This document shows positions 51,434 through 61,012 of a stretch of 64,000 nucleotides of DNA, piece after piece (within the stretch, counting starts at the first letter, position 1; each line of letters starts with the position of its first letter). The notes under the pieces are model-generated. The model was not told the origin of the DNA and did no database searches. It saw only the letters and a program-made list of their open reading frames with translations. Source of the stretch: Hungatella sp. Its GTDB lineage: Bacteria > Bacillota > Clostridia > Lachnospirales > Lachnospiraceae. Made by a program: the position numbers and the translations under genes. Location of the stretch: positions 62,001-126,000 of the forward strand of contig JAAWBS010000021.1 in assembly GCA_022792815.1 (NCBI GenBank), written 5' to 3'.

Positions 51434-53599
51434 TTATGTCCCTGTCTCACTGGTGGTCTCTGCGGTCTCCCCTGACTGGCTGCTCTCACTCTCCGGCGGG
51501 CCTCCCCCGGACTCGCTCTCACTCTCTGTTCCGCTCTCCTCCTCCCTCAAAAGGAGGTCCGGAAGATTAGAGGGGACGGGATCACCGTTCTCATCGGTCT
51601 CCTCCGGGACATACTCTTCCGTCTCGTACACTTTCGTCTCTGGCTCAGACGGTTCCGTATCCTGACTGATCCCCTCCTGCTCCGGCGGCTGTTGGGGCAT
51701 CTCGTCTTCTCCTGCTTCATCGGTCTCCGGAAATACATTTAAATAAGGAAGAATGTCACTCATCACCTGGGAAAATACTTTGCTGGCATAGGAACTGCTG
51801 GCCTGTCTCTCTACGTCCGGCTCGTCGATGACCACATAGACCAACACCTTGGGATGGTCTATAGGGGCAAAACCGCAGAAGGAGACCACATAATCCTTCT
51901 TGTTCCGTCCCACCTTCTCCGCAGTACCCGTCTTGCCTCCCACCTCATAGCCCTCCACTTGGGCCGCCTTTCCGGTGCCCTCCGCCACGGTCCGCCTTAA
52001 AGCCTCCCGGATAAACCTGCTGGTGGAATCGGATACCGTCTCCCTCACGAGAACTCCGTCGTTTTTCTTAATGACAGCGCCGTTTTCGTTGAGAATCTGC
52101 TTGATCACATGGGGCTCATAGTAGGATCCGCCGTTGATGACAGAAGAAAATGCCGCTGCCATCTGGACCATGGTGCAGTTAAAATTCTGTCCGAAACCGT
52201 TGGTGGCAAGGCTGGTCGCATCCATGTTGTCCACCCGATAGATGATGGAAGCCGCATCCGCCTCTCCCGGAAGATCGATGCCGGTTCTGGCGCCGAAATT
52301 AAACATATCCTGATATTTTTTGAAAATAACCTTGCCCTCCATGGCTGCCATGGCCATCATGGCATCGTTGCAGGACACGATCAGAGTCTCCTCCACCGTC
52401 AGTTCTCCGTGACCGCCTTTTAAGTAAGCGGTACACTGAATATCAAAACCGCCGATGGACTCGACCCCATCGCAGAAAAAAAGAGTGCTTGTCTGAAAGG
52501 CATTCTCCTCCAGACCGGTAGCCACAGTAAAGATCTTGGCCGGGGAACCGGGCTCATAGGTATCGCTGACACAGAAGTTTCGCCACATACGGCTTAAGGC
52601 ATCCACCTTTTCCTGATCGGTCATGGCTTCGATCTCTTCTTCTGTATAGAGTCCGCTTAAATCTCTGGGATTATTCAGATCGTATTTGGAATTGTCTGCC
52701 ATAGCCAGGATCTCCCCGTTGTTGGGGTCCATAACAAGAATTCCGATGTTTTTGCTTCCTGTCTCCTCCTTCCACTGGTCGATTCGTTTTTCTACCAGCT
52801 GCTGAATATACACATCGATGGTGGACACGATCGTAGAGCCGTTTTTAGCCGGTTTGATCACCGCCTCGACGTTGGAATCATCGTTGAGATATCCATATTC
52901 CCGCCCGTTGATGCCTCGGAGAGTACTGTCATAGTACTGCTCTAAGCCGCTGTTGCCCTCGCTTCCGTCGCTGGAGGTAAAGCCGATGATGCTGCAGGCC
53001 AGGGAATTGTAAGGGTAGATTCTCTTATATTCATCTTCAAACCAGACTCCCTTGATCCGCTCCTTGCTGCCGTTCTCATAGTTTGCCTGATTGACACTGG
53101 TCTGCCAGGCCTCAAAGGCCTCTTTTCTGTCGTAAGTCATCCTCCTCTCATACCGGACATAGGCAGATTCCCGGTTGTCGTGAAGGGTCTCCAACAGCTC
53201 ATTTCGGTCATAGCCGAAGATGTCTGACAGAGCGCTGACCGTAGGATTTAAGTAATATTCTTCTTTTTCATAGATCTGACGCGGATCCAGGATCAGGTTG
53301 TACACTTTGTCGCTGGTGGCCAGAGTGGTGCCGTTTCGGTCCACAATGTCCCCTCTCCGGTAGGGAATCACCCGGCTGTCATAGGTGGAATGCTGAGACA
53401 GTACCACTCTGGTGTACTCCTCATTGTTCTCCCGGACGATCCGGTATAGGACCAGGGTCAATGCAAATAAAGCCAGCATAATCACAAAAACCGTGATTGC
53501 CAGCTTCTCCTGCATATGCACCGGAAATGTCTTCTTGTGGGGCGGCTGCACACGCCGCCCCTCCTCTGATCTGCGATTAGTAGGTTGGGATGTCTTCAT
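51434..53599 (-). CDS. Class B penicillin-binding protein (FtsI/PBP2B-like) with long acidic tail
   Basis: 721 aa. Membrane helix about 30-55, pedestal domain with VIPYRRGDIVDRNG, transpeptidase domain with Ser352 in YEPGSPAK, SCN in IVSCNDAMM, and KTGT in GGKTGTAEK. The last about 90 residues form an extracellular tail rich in Glu, Ser, Pro and Thr, absent from typical homologues. Its start overlaps ftsL by 23 nt. Together with the next PBP gene it forms the usual clostridial pair. Confidence 0.92.
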   Translation of the reverse strand: MKTSQPTNRRSEEGRRVQPPHKKTFPVHMQEKLAITVFVIMLALFALTLVLYRIVRENNEEYTRVVLSQHSTYDSRVIPYRRGDIVDRNGTTLATSDKVYNLILDPRQIYEKEEYYLNPTVSALSDIFGYDRNELLETLHDNRESAYVRYERRMTYDRKEAFEAWQTSVNQANYENGSKERIKGVWFEDEYKRIYPYNSLACSIIGFTSSDGSEGNSGLEQYYDSTLRGINGREYGYLNDDSNVEAVIKPAKNGSTIVSTIDVYIQQLVEKRIDQWKEETGSKNIGILVMDPNNGEILAMADNSKYDLNNPRDLSGLYTEEEIEAMTDQEKVDALSRMWRNFCVSDTYEPGSPAKIFTVATGLEENAFQTSTLFFCDGVESIGGFDIQCTAYLKGGHGELTVEETLIVSCNDAMMAMAAMEGKVIFKKYQDMFNFGARTGIDLPGEADAASIIYRVDNMDATSLATNGFGQNFNCTMVQMAAAFSSVINGGSYYEPHVIKQILNENGAVIKKNDGVLVRETVSDSTSRFIREALRRTVAEGTGKAAQVEGYEVGGKTGTAEKVGRNKKDYVVSFCGFAPIDHPKVLVYVVIDEPDVERQASSSYASKVFSQVMSDILPYLNVFPETDEAGEDEMPQQPPEQEGISQDTEPSEPETKVYETEEYVPEETDENGDPVPSNLPDLLLREEESGTESESESGGGPPESESSQSGETAETTSETGT

Positions 53600-54050
53600 A
53601 CTGTCTCACATACTCACTTTCTGTCTGATGATACATGCGAACCTGGTCTTTTCCGGCATAGACCATACCAAGCTCCTCTGTGGCCACCTGATAGACATAC
53701 TCCAGATCCACGGATGTGTTGATCCTGGTCTGAAGAGCGTCATTTTCCGACTTCAGGGCATCGATATCTTGTTCCAGCTTCTTGATGTTCTCCATCCGCC
53801 TTGTCATGGCCGATCGGACCTGGATGTAGCTGATACAGATAAACAGCGTGCAGCAGGAAGCAGCCAGCAGGACTACCAGATAAGGCAGATCCATCCGAAG
53901 CGCCTTCTCCTGATTTTTTCTCACTCTGCTGCTCACTTTGTGGGTTTTCTTCTGTCTCTTCTCTTCCGATAATCTTCTCTCCGGTTCTATCTTCCGCACG
54001 ACACTGCCATGGATATATGCCTGTTTTGCAGTTGTCTTCTTTTCTGCCAT
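53577..54050 (-). CDS. ftsL: FtsL-like division protein
   Basis: 157 aa. A basic cytoplasmic N-terminus (about 55 residues), one membrane helix PYLVVLLAASCCTLFICISY, then a coiled coil (MENIKKLEQDIDALKSENDAL) and a short extracytoplasmic tail. Topology and position between rsmH and the PBP genes identify it; sequence conservation is weak. Confidence 0.82.
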   Translation of the reverse strand: MAEKKTTAKQAYIHGSVVRKIEPERRLSEEKRQKKTHKVSSRVRKNQEKALRMDLPYLVVLLAASCCTLFICISYIQVRSAMTRRMENIKKLEQDIDALKSENDALQTRINTSVDLEYVYQVATEELGMVYAGKDQVRMYHQTESEYVRQYEDIPTY

Positions 54051-54102
54051 ATCTGCCTCCCCTTTCCGTCACCATCACCGTCATCCTCATCGTCCCGATG
54101 AT

Positions 54103-55044
54103 CTAATCCCTGCCCCTCTCAAACACTCTCAGCTTTGCGCTTTTGGATCTTGTATTCTCTTCCTGTTCCTCTCGAGAGGGCAGAATGGGTTTTCTGGTCA
54201 CCACTCTCCCACGGCTCTTCCTGCCGCAGACACACACTGGAAAATCCTTGGGACAGATACAGGGATTCTCGCTTTCCCGAAACTTGTTCTTCACGATTCT
54301 GTCCTCCAGGGAATGGAAGGTGATGACACACAGCCTTCCCCCCGGATTTAACAGCTCCGTCATAGCATCGATCGAGCGCTCCAGCACCTCCAGTTCACGA
54401 TTGACCTCGATCCGAATGGCCTGGAATGTGCGTTTGGCCGGATGACCGCCTGTGGCTCTCATCTTCATGGGAATGGAAGCCCTGATGATCTCGGTCAGTT
54501 CCCCTGTCGTCGTGATGGGCTTTTCCTGCCTGGCCTTGACGATGTGTCTCGCGATGTTTTTGGCAAACCGCTCTTCCCCGTAATCCCGGATCACCCGGTA
54601 CAGCTGTGACTCCTCGTAGTGATTCACCACAAAGGCCGCGTCAAGATCCCTGTCGCGATCCATACGCATGTCCAGCGGTCCGTCCTCCCGATAGGTGAAC
54701 CCACGCTCCTTCGTATCCAGCTGGTAGGAAGAAACTCCCAGGTCCAGGCAGATGCCGTCTGCCCCTGTGACTCCCAGATCCTCCAACACAGATTTCATAT
54801 TCTCATAGTTGCTTTTTACCACAGTAACTTTCTCTTTATAGTCTCTAAGCCGCAGGATCGCCGCGTCGATGGCATCCTGGTCCTGATCGATCCCGATCAG
54901 TCTTCCGCCTTCTCCCAGACGCTTTGCCACCTCAAGGGCATGTCCGCCGCCGCCTAAGGTCCCGTCTACATACACTCCGTCCGGTCTGATCCTCAGACCG
55001 TCTATGGTCTCCCTCAGCAGCACTGATTTATGTTCAAATGTCAT
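54103..55044 (-). CDS. rsmH: 16S rRNA (cytosine1402-N4)-methyltransferase
   Basis: 313 aa. [13 protein letters not shown] at the N-terminus, SAM-binding [12 protein letters not shown] and [20 protein letters not shown], and the C-terminal [15 protein letters not shown]. It methylates C1402 in the ribosomal P site. Overlaps the mraZ stop by 4 nt. Confidence 0.96.
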   Translation of the reverse strand: MTFEHKSVLLRETIDGLRIRPDGVYVDGTLGGGGHALEVAKRLGEGGRLIGIDQDQDAIDAAILRLRDYKEKVTVVKSNYENMKSVLEDLGVTGADGICLDLGVSSYQLDTKERGFTYREDGPLDMRMDRDRDLDAAFVVNHYEESQLYRVIRDYGEERFAKNIARHIVKARQEKPITTTGELTEIIRASIPMKMRATGGHPAKRTFQAIRIEVNRELEVLERSIDAMTELLNPGGRLCVITFHSLEDRIVKNKFRESENPCICPKDFPVCVCGRKSRGRVVTRKPILPSREEQEENTRSKSAKLRVFERGRD

Positions 55045-55466
55045 ATTCCAAGACCTTCCATACTTTCGGCTATGTCGTCCATATCGTCATATACGTTGGC
55101 TGACGCCCAGGACTCTTTACTCCAGATTTCAATTCGGTTTCCCACTCCAACCATCACGGCATCTTTCTCGATCCCTGCGAATTCTCTCAGCACAGCAGGG
55201 AGCAGAATCCTCCCCTGCTTATCCACCTCGCAGAGTGTGGCCCCCGCCAGAAAAAAACGGGTGATCTTACGGGCATTGGTGTTGGTCAGGGGCAGGGCTT
55301 TTAGCTTTTCTTCCAGGATCTTCCACTCGGTGTTTTCATACACGAAAAGACAGCCATCCAGACCCTTCGTAACCACGAATTCATCTCCCAGCTGCTCCCG
55401 GAACTTGGACGGAACGATCAGACGTCCTTTTGCGTCCACTGTATGATTGTATTCGCCCATGAACAT
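55041..55466 (-). CDS. mraZ: Transcriptional regulator MraZ
   Basis: 141 aa with two SpoVT/AbrB-like halves: [22 protein letters not shown] and [20 protein letters not shown]. It autoregulates the dcw operon by binding repeated GTGG boxes in its leader. ATG at 55466 follows AGGTGAT; a TTG at 55472 is less likely because Bacillus MraZ begins MFMGEY. Confidence 0.96.
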   Translation of the reverse strand: MFMGEYNHTVDAKGRLIVPSKFREQLGDEFVVTKGLDGCLFVYENTEWKILEEKLKALPLTNTNARKITRFFLAGATLCEVDKQGRILLPAVLREFAGIEKDAVMVGVGNRIEIWSKESWASANVYDDMDDIAESMEGLGI

Positions 55467-55492
55467 ATGCAATCACCTGCTGCCTATTCGCA

Positions 55493-55540
55493 CCACTTTC
55501 CAACCACTTTGCGCCACTTTATACCACTTTTCTCCACTTG
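55493..55540 (-). promoter_or_regulatory. MraZ-box array
   Basis: Five copies of AAAGTGG-type boxes (CCACTTT on the plus strand, 55493, 55504, 55514, 55524, 55534) at 10-11 bp spacing between the mraZ promoter and its ATG. This is the direct-repeat operator form described for MraZ in several phyla. Confidence 0.85.
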
Positions 55541-55548
55541 GTATCTTA

Positions 55549-55577
55549 ATTTTAGTACAAACCGGAGGAAATAGCAA
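55549..55577 (-). promoter_or_regulatory. SigA promoter of the mraZ/dcw operon
   Basis: Minus strand TTGCTA (55577-55572), 17-bp spacer, TAAAAT (55554-55549). The MraZ boxes begin 9 bp downstream. Confidence 0.7.
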
Positions 55578-55590
55578 GGAAAAAATACAA

Positions 55591-55635
55591 AAAAATAAGA
55601 GAACAGCTGTCAGATCCTTTGACAGTTGTTCTCTT
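55591..55635 (-). terminator. Rho-independent terminator of the Spo0E-like gene
   Basis: A 16-bp stem, AAGAGAACAGCTGTCA (55597-55612) with 55620-55635 (one G-U), followed on the minus strand by TTATTTTTTTG. It isolates the 51-aa gene from mraZ. Confidence 0.87.
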
Positions 55636-55672
55636 GCCTGCTTTTTACCTCTCTTTCGATGTTCTGATTCGA

Positions 55673-55828
55673 TTAATATCCTGCTTCAATGTACTGCTCG
55701 ATGAGTGAGTCCAGATCTACGCTGTTCTTGTAAATCTCTTCATATCTGCGTTTTTCGTCAATGCTTTTGTTTAATACGACTCTTGCTGACTCAATTTTTT
55801 TCACTAATTCTTCTTTCGCGTTCTCCAT
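55673..55828 (-). CDS. Spo0E-like aspartyl-phosphate phosphatase
   Basis: 51 aa. Two helices: MENAKEELVKKIESARVVLN and EEIYKNSVDLDSLIEQYIEA. The second carries NSVDLDSLIEQY, which corresponds to the SxxLDxLIxxY signature (SQELD in Bacillus) of Spo0E proteins, which dephosphorylate Spo0A~P. AAAGGAGAATCAG precedes the ATG. It has its own promoter, terminator and Spo0A-box-like upstream sites. The gene is short and the match is to a short motif. Confidence 0.75.
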   Translation of the reverse strand: MENAKEELVKKIESARVVLNKSIDEKRRYEEIYKNSVDLDSLIEQYIEAGY

Positions 55829-55864
55829 CTGATTCTCCTTTGCCTGTCCTTCCGAGTTTTCTCC

Positions 55865-55971
55865 ATTTTACCCCCAAATAATCTAAAAAGCAATGAAATT
55901 CGACCGACATATTCCGCCAAAATTCGACATTTCGTCCTATATAGACGTAAATCTCGTCATATCTTGTCGAA
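55865..55971 (-). promoter_or_regulatory. Promoter of the Spo0E-like gene with Spo0A-box-like sites
   Basis: Minus strand TTGCTT (55893-55888), 17-bp spacer, TAAAAT (55870-55865). Upstream are 0A-box cores TTCGACA (55923-55929), TGTCGAA (55965-55971) and an imperfect TTCGACC (55899-55905); consensus core is TGTCGAA. They could also act on ychF, which starts at 56066. Confidence 0.6.
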
Positions 55972-56065
55972 ACTCTGGGGTTTTTACAAGGTTTTCCCCT
56001 TTTATTTCTCTCGCTTCTATGATATGATACCAGGGGCAAAAGGAAAGAAAAGGAAGGTAAACAGT

Positions 56066-57163
56066 ATGAAATTAGGTATCGTGGGCCTGCCCAACGTAGG
56101 CAAAAGCACACTATTCAATTCCCTGACAAAGGCCGGAGCGGAGTCCGCCAACTATCCGTTCTGTACCATTGACCCTAACATCGGCGTGGTGCCGGTTCCC
56201 GATCTTCGCTTAAAGCTTCTGGGGGATTTTTATCACTCGAAAAAGGTGACTCCAGCAGTCATCGAGTTTGTGGATATCGCAGGTCTCGTCAAGGGAGCCT
56301 CCAAGGGTGAAGGCCTGGGCAACCAGTTTCTCTCCAACATCCGCGAGGTGGATGCCATCGTCCATGTGGTCCGCTGTTTTGAGGATTCCAATGTGATCCA
56401 TGTAGACGGCACTGTCGATCCCTTGCGGGATATCGAGACCATCAATCTGGAACTGATTTTTTCCGACATGGAGATTTTGGAGCGCCGCATCGCCAAGACC
56501 TCCAAAAGCGCGTTCAACGACAAGACCCTGGCCAAGGAGGTAGAGACCTTAAAGGCCGTGAAGGCTCACTTAGAGGAGGGGAAACTGGCCAGAACCTTTG
56601 CCTGCTCCGATGAGGACCAGGAAGCCTTTGTAAACAGCTTAAATCTCCTCACCTGGAAGCCGGTGATCTTTGCCGCCAATGTGGGGGAGGAAGATCTGGC
56701 CGACGACGGAGTCTCCAACTCCCATGTAGGTGCGGTTCGAGAGTTTGCCGCCCATACCGGTTCTCAGGTGTTTGTCATCTGCGCTCAGATCGAGCAGGAG
56801 ATCGCAGAGCTAGATGAGGAGGAGAAGGCCATGTTCCTGGAGGACTTAGGCCTCAAAGAGTCCGGCTTAGAAAAGCTTATCGCAGCCAGCTACAGTCTGC
56901 TGGGGCTCTTAAGCTTCCTCACCTCCGGGGAGGACGAGACCAGAGCCTGGACCATCAAGGTGGGCACCAAGGCGCCACAGGCCGCAGGAAAGATCCACTC
57001 CGACTTTGAGAGAGGGTTTATCCGGGCAGAGGTGGTCAACTATCAGGATCTCTTAGACTGCGGAGCCTACTCTGCGGCCAGGGAGAAGGGGCTGATCCGC
57101 CTGGAGGGGAAAGACTACGTGGTTCAGGACGGGGACGTGATCCTGTTCCGGTTTAATGTGTAA
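56066..57163 (+). CDS. ychF: Redox-regulated ATPase YchF
   Basis: 365 aa, the family length. P-loop [14 protein letters not shown], switch [31 protein letters not shown], and the C-terminal TGS domain ending [21 protein letters not shown]. An Obg-related NTPase that prefers ATP and associates with ribosomes. The ATG at 56066 follows AAGGAAGGTAAA; a frame start at 55964 lacks support. Confidence 0.96.
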   Translation: MKLGIVGLPNVGKSTLFNSLTKAGAESANYPFCTIDPNIGVVPVPDLRLKLLGDFYHSKKVTPAVIEFVDIAGLVKGASKGEGLGNQFLSNIREVDAIVHVVRCFEDSNVIHVDGTVDPLRDIETINLELIFSDMEILERRIAKTSKSAFNDKTLAKEVETLKAVKAHLEEGKLARTFACSDEDQEAFVNSLNLLTWKPVIFAANVGEEDLADDGVSNSHVGAVREFAAHTGSQVFVICAQIEQEIAELDEEEKAMFLEDLGLKESGLEKLIAASYSLLGLLSFLTSGEDETRAWTIKVGTKAPQAAGKIHSDFERGFIRAEVVNYQDLLDCGAYSAAREKGLIRLEGKDYVVQDGDVILFRFNV

Positions 57164-57183
57164 TCCATGCCGTAAGACATAAC

Positions 57184-57221
57184 AGGCCGCCGGCCCGGGT
57201 GTTCCCCCGAACCGGCGGCCT
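57184..57221. terminator. Bidirectional terminator between ychF and addA
   Basis: GC-rich 10-bp stem AGGCCGCCGG (57184-57193) with CCGGCGGCCT (57212-57221). Confidence 0.8.
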
Positions 57222-57244
57222 ATTATGTTTCTGCATACAACCCA

Positions 57245-60200
57245 TCACAGCTTCAGGCAGATCTGCTCCTGCAGAGTCAGAGAATAGATGATGCACTCTC
57301 TCACCGGTTTCTTCTTCATCTGCTCTAAGGCCCTGCGGTAGTAATCCAGCTGGGCCCGGTAGCGGTTTACCAGAATCTCCTCCTGTCCCCGCCCGATGCG
57401 GTCGGTCTTGTAATCGATGAGGACGATCCCCTCCCCCTCCTCCATCCAGGCATCGATGATTCCCTGGATCAGCACCAACTCGTCGGAATCCCCCAGCCCC
57501 ATCTCTCTGGCCGGAATCCCCATGACAAACTGCTGCTCTCTGTGAAGCCTGTTTCCCTCCTGTGCTTTTCGCATCCGCTGTCCCAGAGGAGTCCTCACGA
57601 ATCTCCAGATCTTTTCTGATTTCACCATGGCTCTTGTCTCCTGAAGGATCCGTCCTTCACGGACTGCCTCCTCCAGCCAGCGCCGGACATCCCTCTCCTC
57701 CTCCACGGATGTAAAATCCAGAAGCTCCAGAACACGGTGGTAGGCGCTTCCCCCCACAGCCCCTCCCGGCTTCTGTCTCTCCCCCTCTTCCCCCGGCTCT
57801 TCCCTTAAAAATTCCGGGATCACCGGCTGAAAGAGGCTGTTCTTGTCATCCGCATCCTGTCCGGCCTTCTTGAGCTGAGACACGGACATCTTGGTGTAGA
57901 GATCAATATCAGCCCCGTATGGATACTCATAGGACAACTGTCGGACAAGCTTCTCTTCCAGGTCCGGGTCAAAGGCCTCGGACAGATCCGGATTCCTTAA
58001 CTCTTCCCCGGTTACGGTCCTCTGAATCGACCTCTCCACCGCCTCCCCCACCAACTCCTCCACCCTGATCTCCCTCACGGCAAACAGGTCACGGCCTTCC
58101 AGGCCGGCCATGAGGAGCCAGTCCAGAAAGCAGCCGGCCGTCGCCAGGACAGTGTAAGGAATCTGGTGGGAAGTCCACGTCTTGTGCCGCCACTTCTCCA
58201 GCTTTTTCTCCAGATACCGGTCCGTAGCTGTCAGGATCAGCTTCTCCTTGGCCCTGGTCATGGCTACATACAGGACTCTCAGCTCCTCTCCCAAGTTGTC
58301 CAGGTCCATCTTCCGCTTCAGCACATGTTTCTTGACCGTGGGAGTCCTGACTCTGGTCTCCACATTGAAATAATCGGCGGCAAGTCCCAAGTCTGAGTCG
58401 ATCAGCAGCCTGCTCCTCACATCCTGCCGGTTAAAAGGCTTGCCCATGCCGGCCAGAAACACGATGGGAAATTCCAACCCCTTGCTCTTGTGAATACTCA
58501 TGATCCGCACCATCTCCTGGGACTTTCCCGCCGCCGTGGCCTCACCGAAATCCGTATCATACTTCTTCAGTTTTTCGATATAGCGGATGAAGTGGAACAA
58601 CCCCTTATAGCTGGTTTTCTCGTAGGCCCAGGCCTTCTCGATGAGCATGTTTAAGTTGGCCTTTCTCACCTCCCCCGCCGGCATGGCGGACACATAGTCA
58701 TAGTATCCGGTCTCCAGGTACATCCGATGAATCAGCTCATGGATGGGCACATAGGAGGCTTCCCTCCGAAGCCTTCCCAGAAGTTCCCAGAATCGGCCCA
58801 CCTTTTCCCGAATCTCCCCGGCTGCGGCCTCGGGCACTCCCGCAGCGGCTGCCAGGCTCTTCCAGCCTTTGCTCTCCGCCGCCTCAGTCTGGTCGGTCTC
58901 TGCTTCCTCTTGTGCCTCCCCGCTCCCCGGCCGTTCCTCCTCCGACAGCACCAGCCTGACGGCCCCGTACAGGCCTCTGTCCTGGCCCTTCTTCGGGTTC
59001 TTCTTCTCCACCGCTGCCATCCAGGCCAGCTCCTCCTCGCTCATGGACACGACAGGGGACTTGAGCACCACTGCCAGGGGAATGTCCTGCATGGGATTGT
59101 CGATGACTGCCAGCATGGAGAGCACTGTCTCCACCTCCATAGTGTCAAAATAACCGGTCCCAGTGTCGGCAAAGGCCGGGATATCCTCCCTGGTCAGCAC
59201 ATTCAGGAAAGACTCCGTCCACCCGCTCAACGTCCGCAGCAGGATGACGATGTCCCCGTATCCCGCCCTGCGAAGGCAGTTCTTTTCTTTATTCCACAGG
59301 AGAAAACCGGTCTCGGGATCGGTCAGCTGCCGGATCCGGGCCGCGATCATCCGGGCCTCCATCTCCCTGCTGGTGTACTCCTCCAGCTCCTCATCGGCCG
59401 GCCCTGCTGCTTTTGTACCCGTATCTGTCATCAGCAGCTCGGTGAACCCCTCCTCCCCCGCAGGCCCCTGCTCGAATACGGCTCCCGGGTGCAGAGCCAC
59501 CCGGTCCGTGTATCCGATATTGCCCAGATTTTTCGTCATGATCTGAAAAAACACATGGTTGATTCCCTCCAGGACCGTCGGCCGGCTTCTGAAATTCTGC
59601 CTCAGCTCGATCTTCCTTCCCGGCGCTTTGTCTCCCCCCGAAGATTCATAGTCCTCATAGCTCCCGTATTTCTTCATAAACAGCTCCGGGCGGGCCAGCC
59701 GGAATTTGTAGATGCTCTGCTTCACATCCCCCACCATAAACACGTTGGGCCGGCCAAACCGCTCCGAGGACAGACTCTGTATCAAAGTCTCCTGGACGTC
59801 GTTGCTGTCCTGGTACTCATCCACCAGAATCTCCGCAAACTGCCCGGCGATCTGGTCGGCCACGGAGGTGTACACGTTCTCCCCCTCTTCTCTCCTGACC
59901 AGAATCTTTAAGGCCTCGTGTTCCAGATCATTAAAATCCACAATATTTTTTTCCCTCTTTGCCTCCTGATACCGACTGTGAAAGGTTTCCGCCAGCTCCA
60001 GCAGTTTCAGCACCACATTGCGGCTGCCCAGCATGTCGGCTGCGGCCTCCTCCATGGTCTGCCTCCCGTACAGCTCCTTTAATTCTGTCAGTGCCTTCTT
60101 CACCCGCTTTCTGCACTGGCTGGCATACTCCTTCTTCTCCGGGTCCAGATCCTTTCCCCGGGCCGCCGGAATCCTGGCAAAGGAGACAGCCTTAAGTCCC

Positions 60201-61012
60201 TCCTGCAGGCTGTCATAGTCCTTTGTGCCAAGAAGCTTTCGGATCATCTCCAGCTCTTCATTCAAGGTAGGCAGATACTTCTCAGGCCCTCCCTTCTCCC
60301 GGCACACCTCCATGGCAGACTCCATCTGCTCCGAAAGCTCCGAAAGCTGTGTCTTCACGTCCCTGATCAGAAAGTCGATCCAGGGCGAGGCCTGCCACTC
60401 CCCCTCCTCCAGCCCAAGAAGCTCCTCTCTGCACCGGTTCAGCCACTCTCCGGGAAAGGGGTTGCTCTGGGAAAAGGTATCTACCTGCAGAATGTAATCC
60501 TCGATGCCCCCGTCCGACTTGCCGGTGGCATAGGTCTCCACAAATTCCTGAAACACCGGGTCCTCTGCCTGATAATATTCTTCCAGCATATCCTCCATCA
60601 CATCGGCTCTCAGAAGCTTTAACTCGCCCTCGTCCCCGATGCGAAATCCCGGGTCCAGATCCAGAAGATTAAAATGATCCCGAATCAGGCTGAGGCAGAA
60701 GCTGTCGATGGTGGTGATCTTAGCCCTGTGCACCAGGGCCGCCTGAATCTGCAGATGCTCCCGCTCCGGTTCCTCCTCCAGCTTCCTCTCGACAGCCAGG
60801 GCGATCCGCTCTCTCATCTCCGCCGCCGCCGCGTTGGTAAAGGTCATCACCAGCAGATGGTCGATGTCAACAGGATGGGCCTCGTCACAGATCAGCTGAA
60901 TGATTCGCTCCACCAACACCGCCGTCTTCCCGCTTCCCGCTGCCGCCGACACCAAAAGATTGGAGCCTCTGGCATCAATCACGTCTCTCTGGCTCTGTGT
61001 CCACTTCATCAT
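57245..61012 (-). CDS. addA: ATP-dependent helicase/nuclease subunit AddA
   Basis: 1255 aa. UvrD-type helicase: Walker A SAAAGSGKTAVL (about 18-29), Walker B ILVDEYQDSND, motif IV LRQNFRSRP, motif V IHKSKGLEFPIVF, motif VI LYVAMTRAKEKLI. The C-terminal RecB-like nuclease has IVLIDYKTDR with the catalytic D and K. With AddB it resects double-strand breaks up to a Chi site. GGAGGAGAAG precedes the ATG; the following ATG is equally usable. Overlaps addB by 38 nt. Confidence 0.96.
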   Translation of the reverse strand: MMKWTQSQRDVIDARGSNLLVSAAAGSGKTAVLVERIIQLICDEAHPVDIDHLLVMTFTNAAAAEMRERIALAVERKLEEEPEREHLQIQAALVHRAKITTIDSFCLSLIRDHFNLLDLDPGFRIGDEGELKLLRADVMEDMLEEYYQAEDPVFQEFVETYATGKSDGGIEDYILQVDTFSQSNPFPGEWLNRCREELLGLEEGEWQASPWIDFLIRDVKTQLSELSEQMESAMEVCREKGGPEKYLPTLNEELEMIRKLLGTKDYDSLQEGLKAVSFARIPAARGKDLDPEKKEYASQCRKRVKKALTELKELYGRQTMEEAAADMLGSRNVVLKLLELAETFHSRYQEAKREKNIVDFNDLEHEALKILVRREEGENVYTSVADQIAGQFAEILVDEYQDSNDVQETLIQSLSSERFGRPNVFMVGDVKQSIYKFRLARPELFMKKYGSYEDYESSGGDKAPGRKIELRQNFRSRPTVLEGINHVFFQIMTKNLGNIGYTDRVALHPGAVFEQGPAGEEGFTELLMTDTGTKAAGPADEELEEYTSREMEARMIAARIRQLTDPETGFLLWNKEKNCLRRAGYGDIVILLRTLSGWTESFLNVLTREDIPAFADTGTGYFDTMEVETVLSMLAVIDNPMQDIPLAVVLKSPVVSMSEEELAWMAAVEKKNPKKGQDRGLYGAVRLVLSEEERPGSGEAQEEAETDQTEAAESKGWKSLAAAAGVPEAAAGEIREKVGRFWELLGRLRREASYVPIHELIHRMYLETGYYDYVSAMPAGEVRKANLNMLIEKAWAYEKTSYKGLFHFIRYIEKLKKYDTDFGEATAAGKSQEMVRIMSIHKSKGLEFPIVFLAGMGKPFNRQDVRSRLLIDSDLGLAADYFNVETRVRTPTVKKHVLKRKMDLDNLGEELRVLYVAMTRAKEKLILTATDRYLEKKLEKWRHKTWTSHQIPYTVLATAGCFLDWLLMAGLEGRDLFAVREIRVEELVGEAVERSIQRTVTGEELRNPDLSEAFDPDLEEKLVRQLSYEYPYGADIDLYTKMSVSQLKKAGQDADDKNSLFQPVIPEFLREEPGEEGERQKPGGAVGGSAYHRVLELLDFTSVEEERDVRRWLEEAVREGRILQETRAMVKSEKIWRFVRTPLGQRMRKAQEGNRLHREQQFVMGIPAREMGLGDSDELVLIQGIIDAWMEEGEGIVLIDYKTDRIGRGQEEILVNRYRAQLDYYRRALEQMKKKPVRECIIYSLTLQEQICLKL

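Noticed and set aside
55493-55540. Short regular repeats as a CRISPR-like array
   Set aside because: Period is only 10-11 bp with no spacers; they fit MraZ operator boxes ahead of mraZ.
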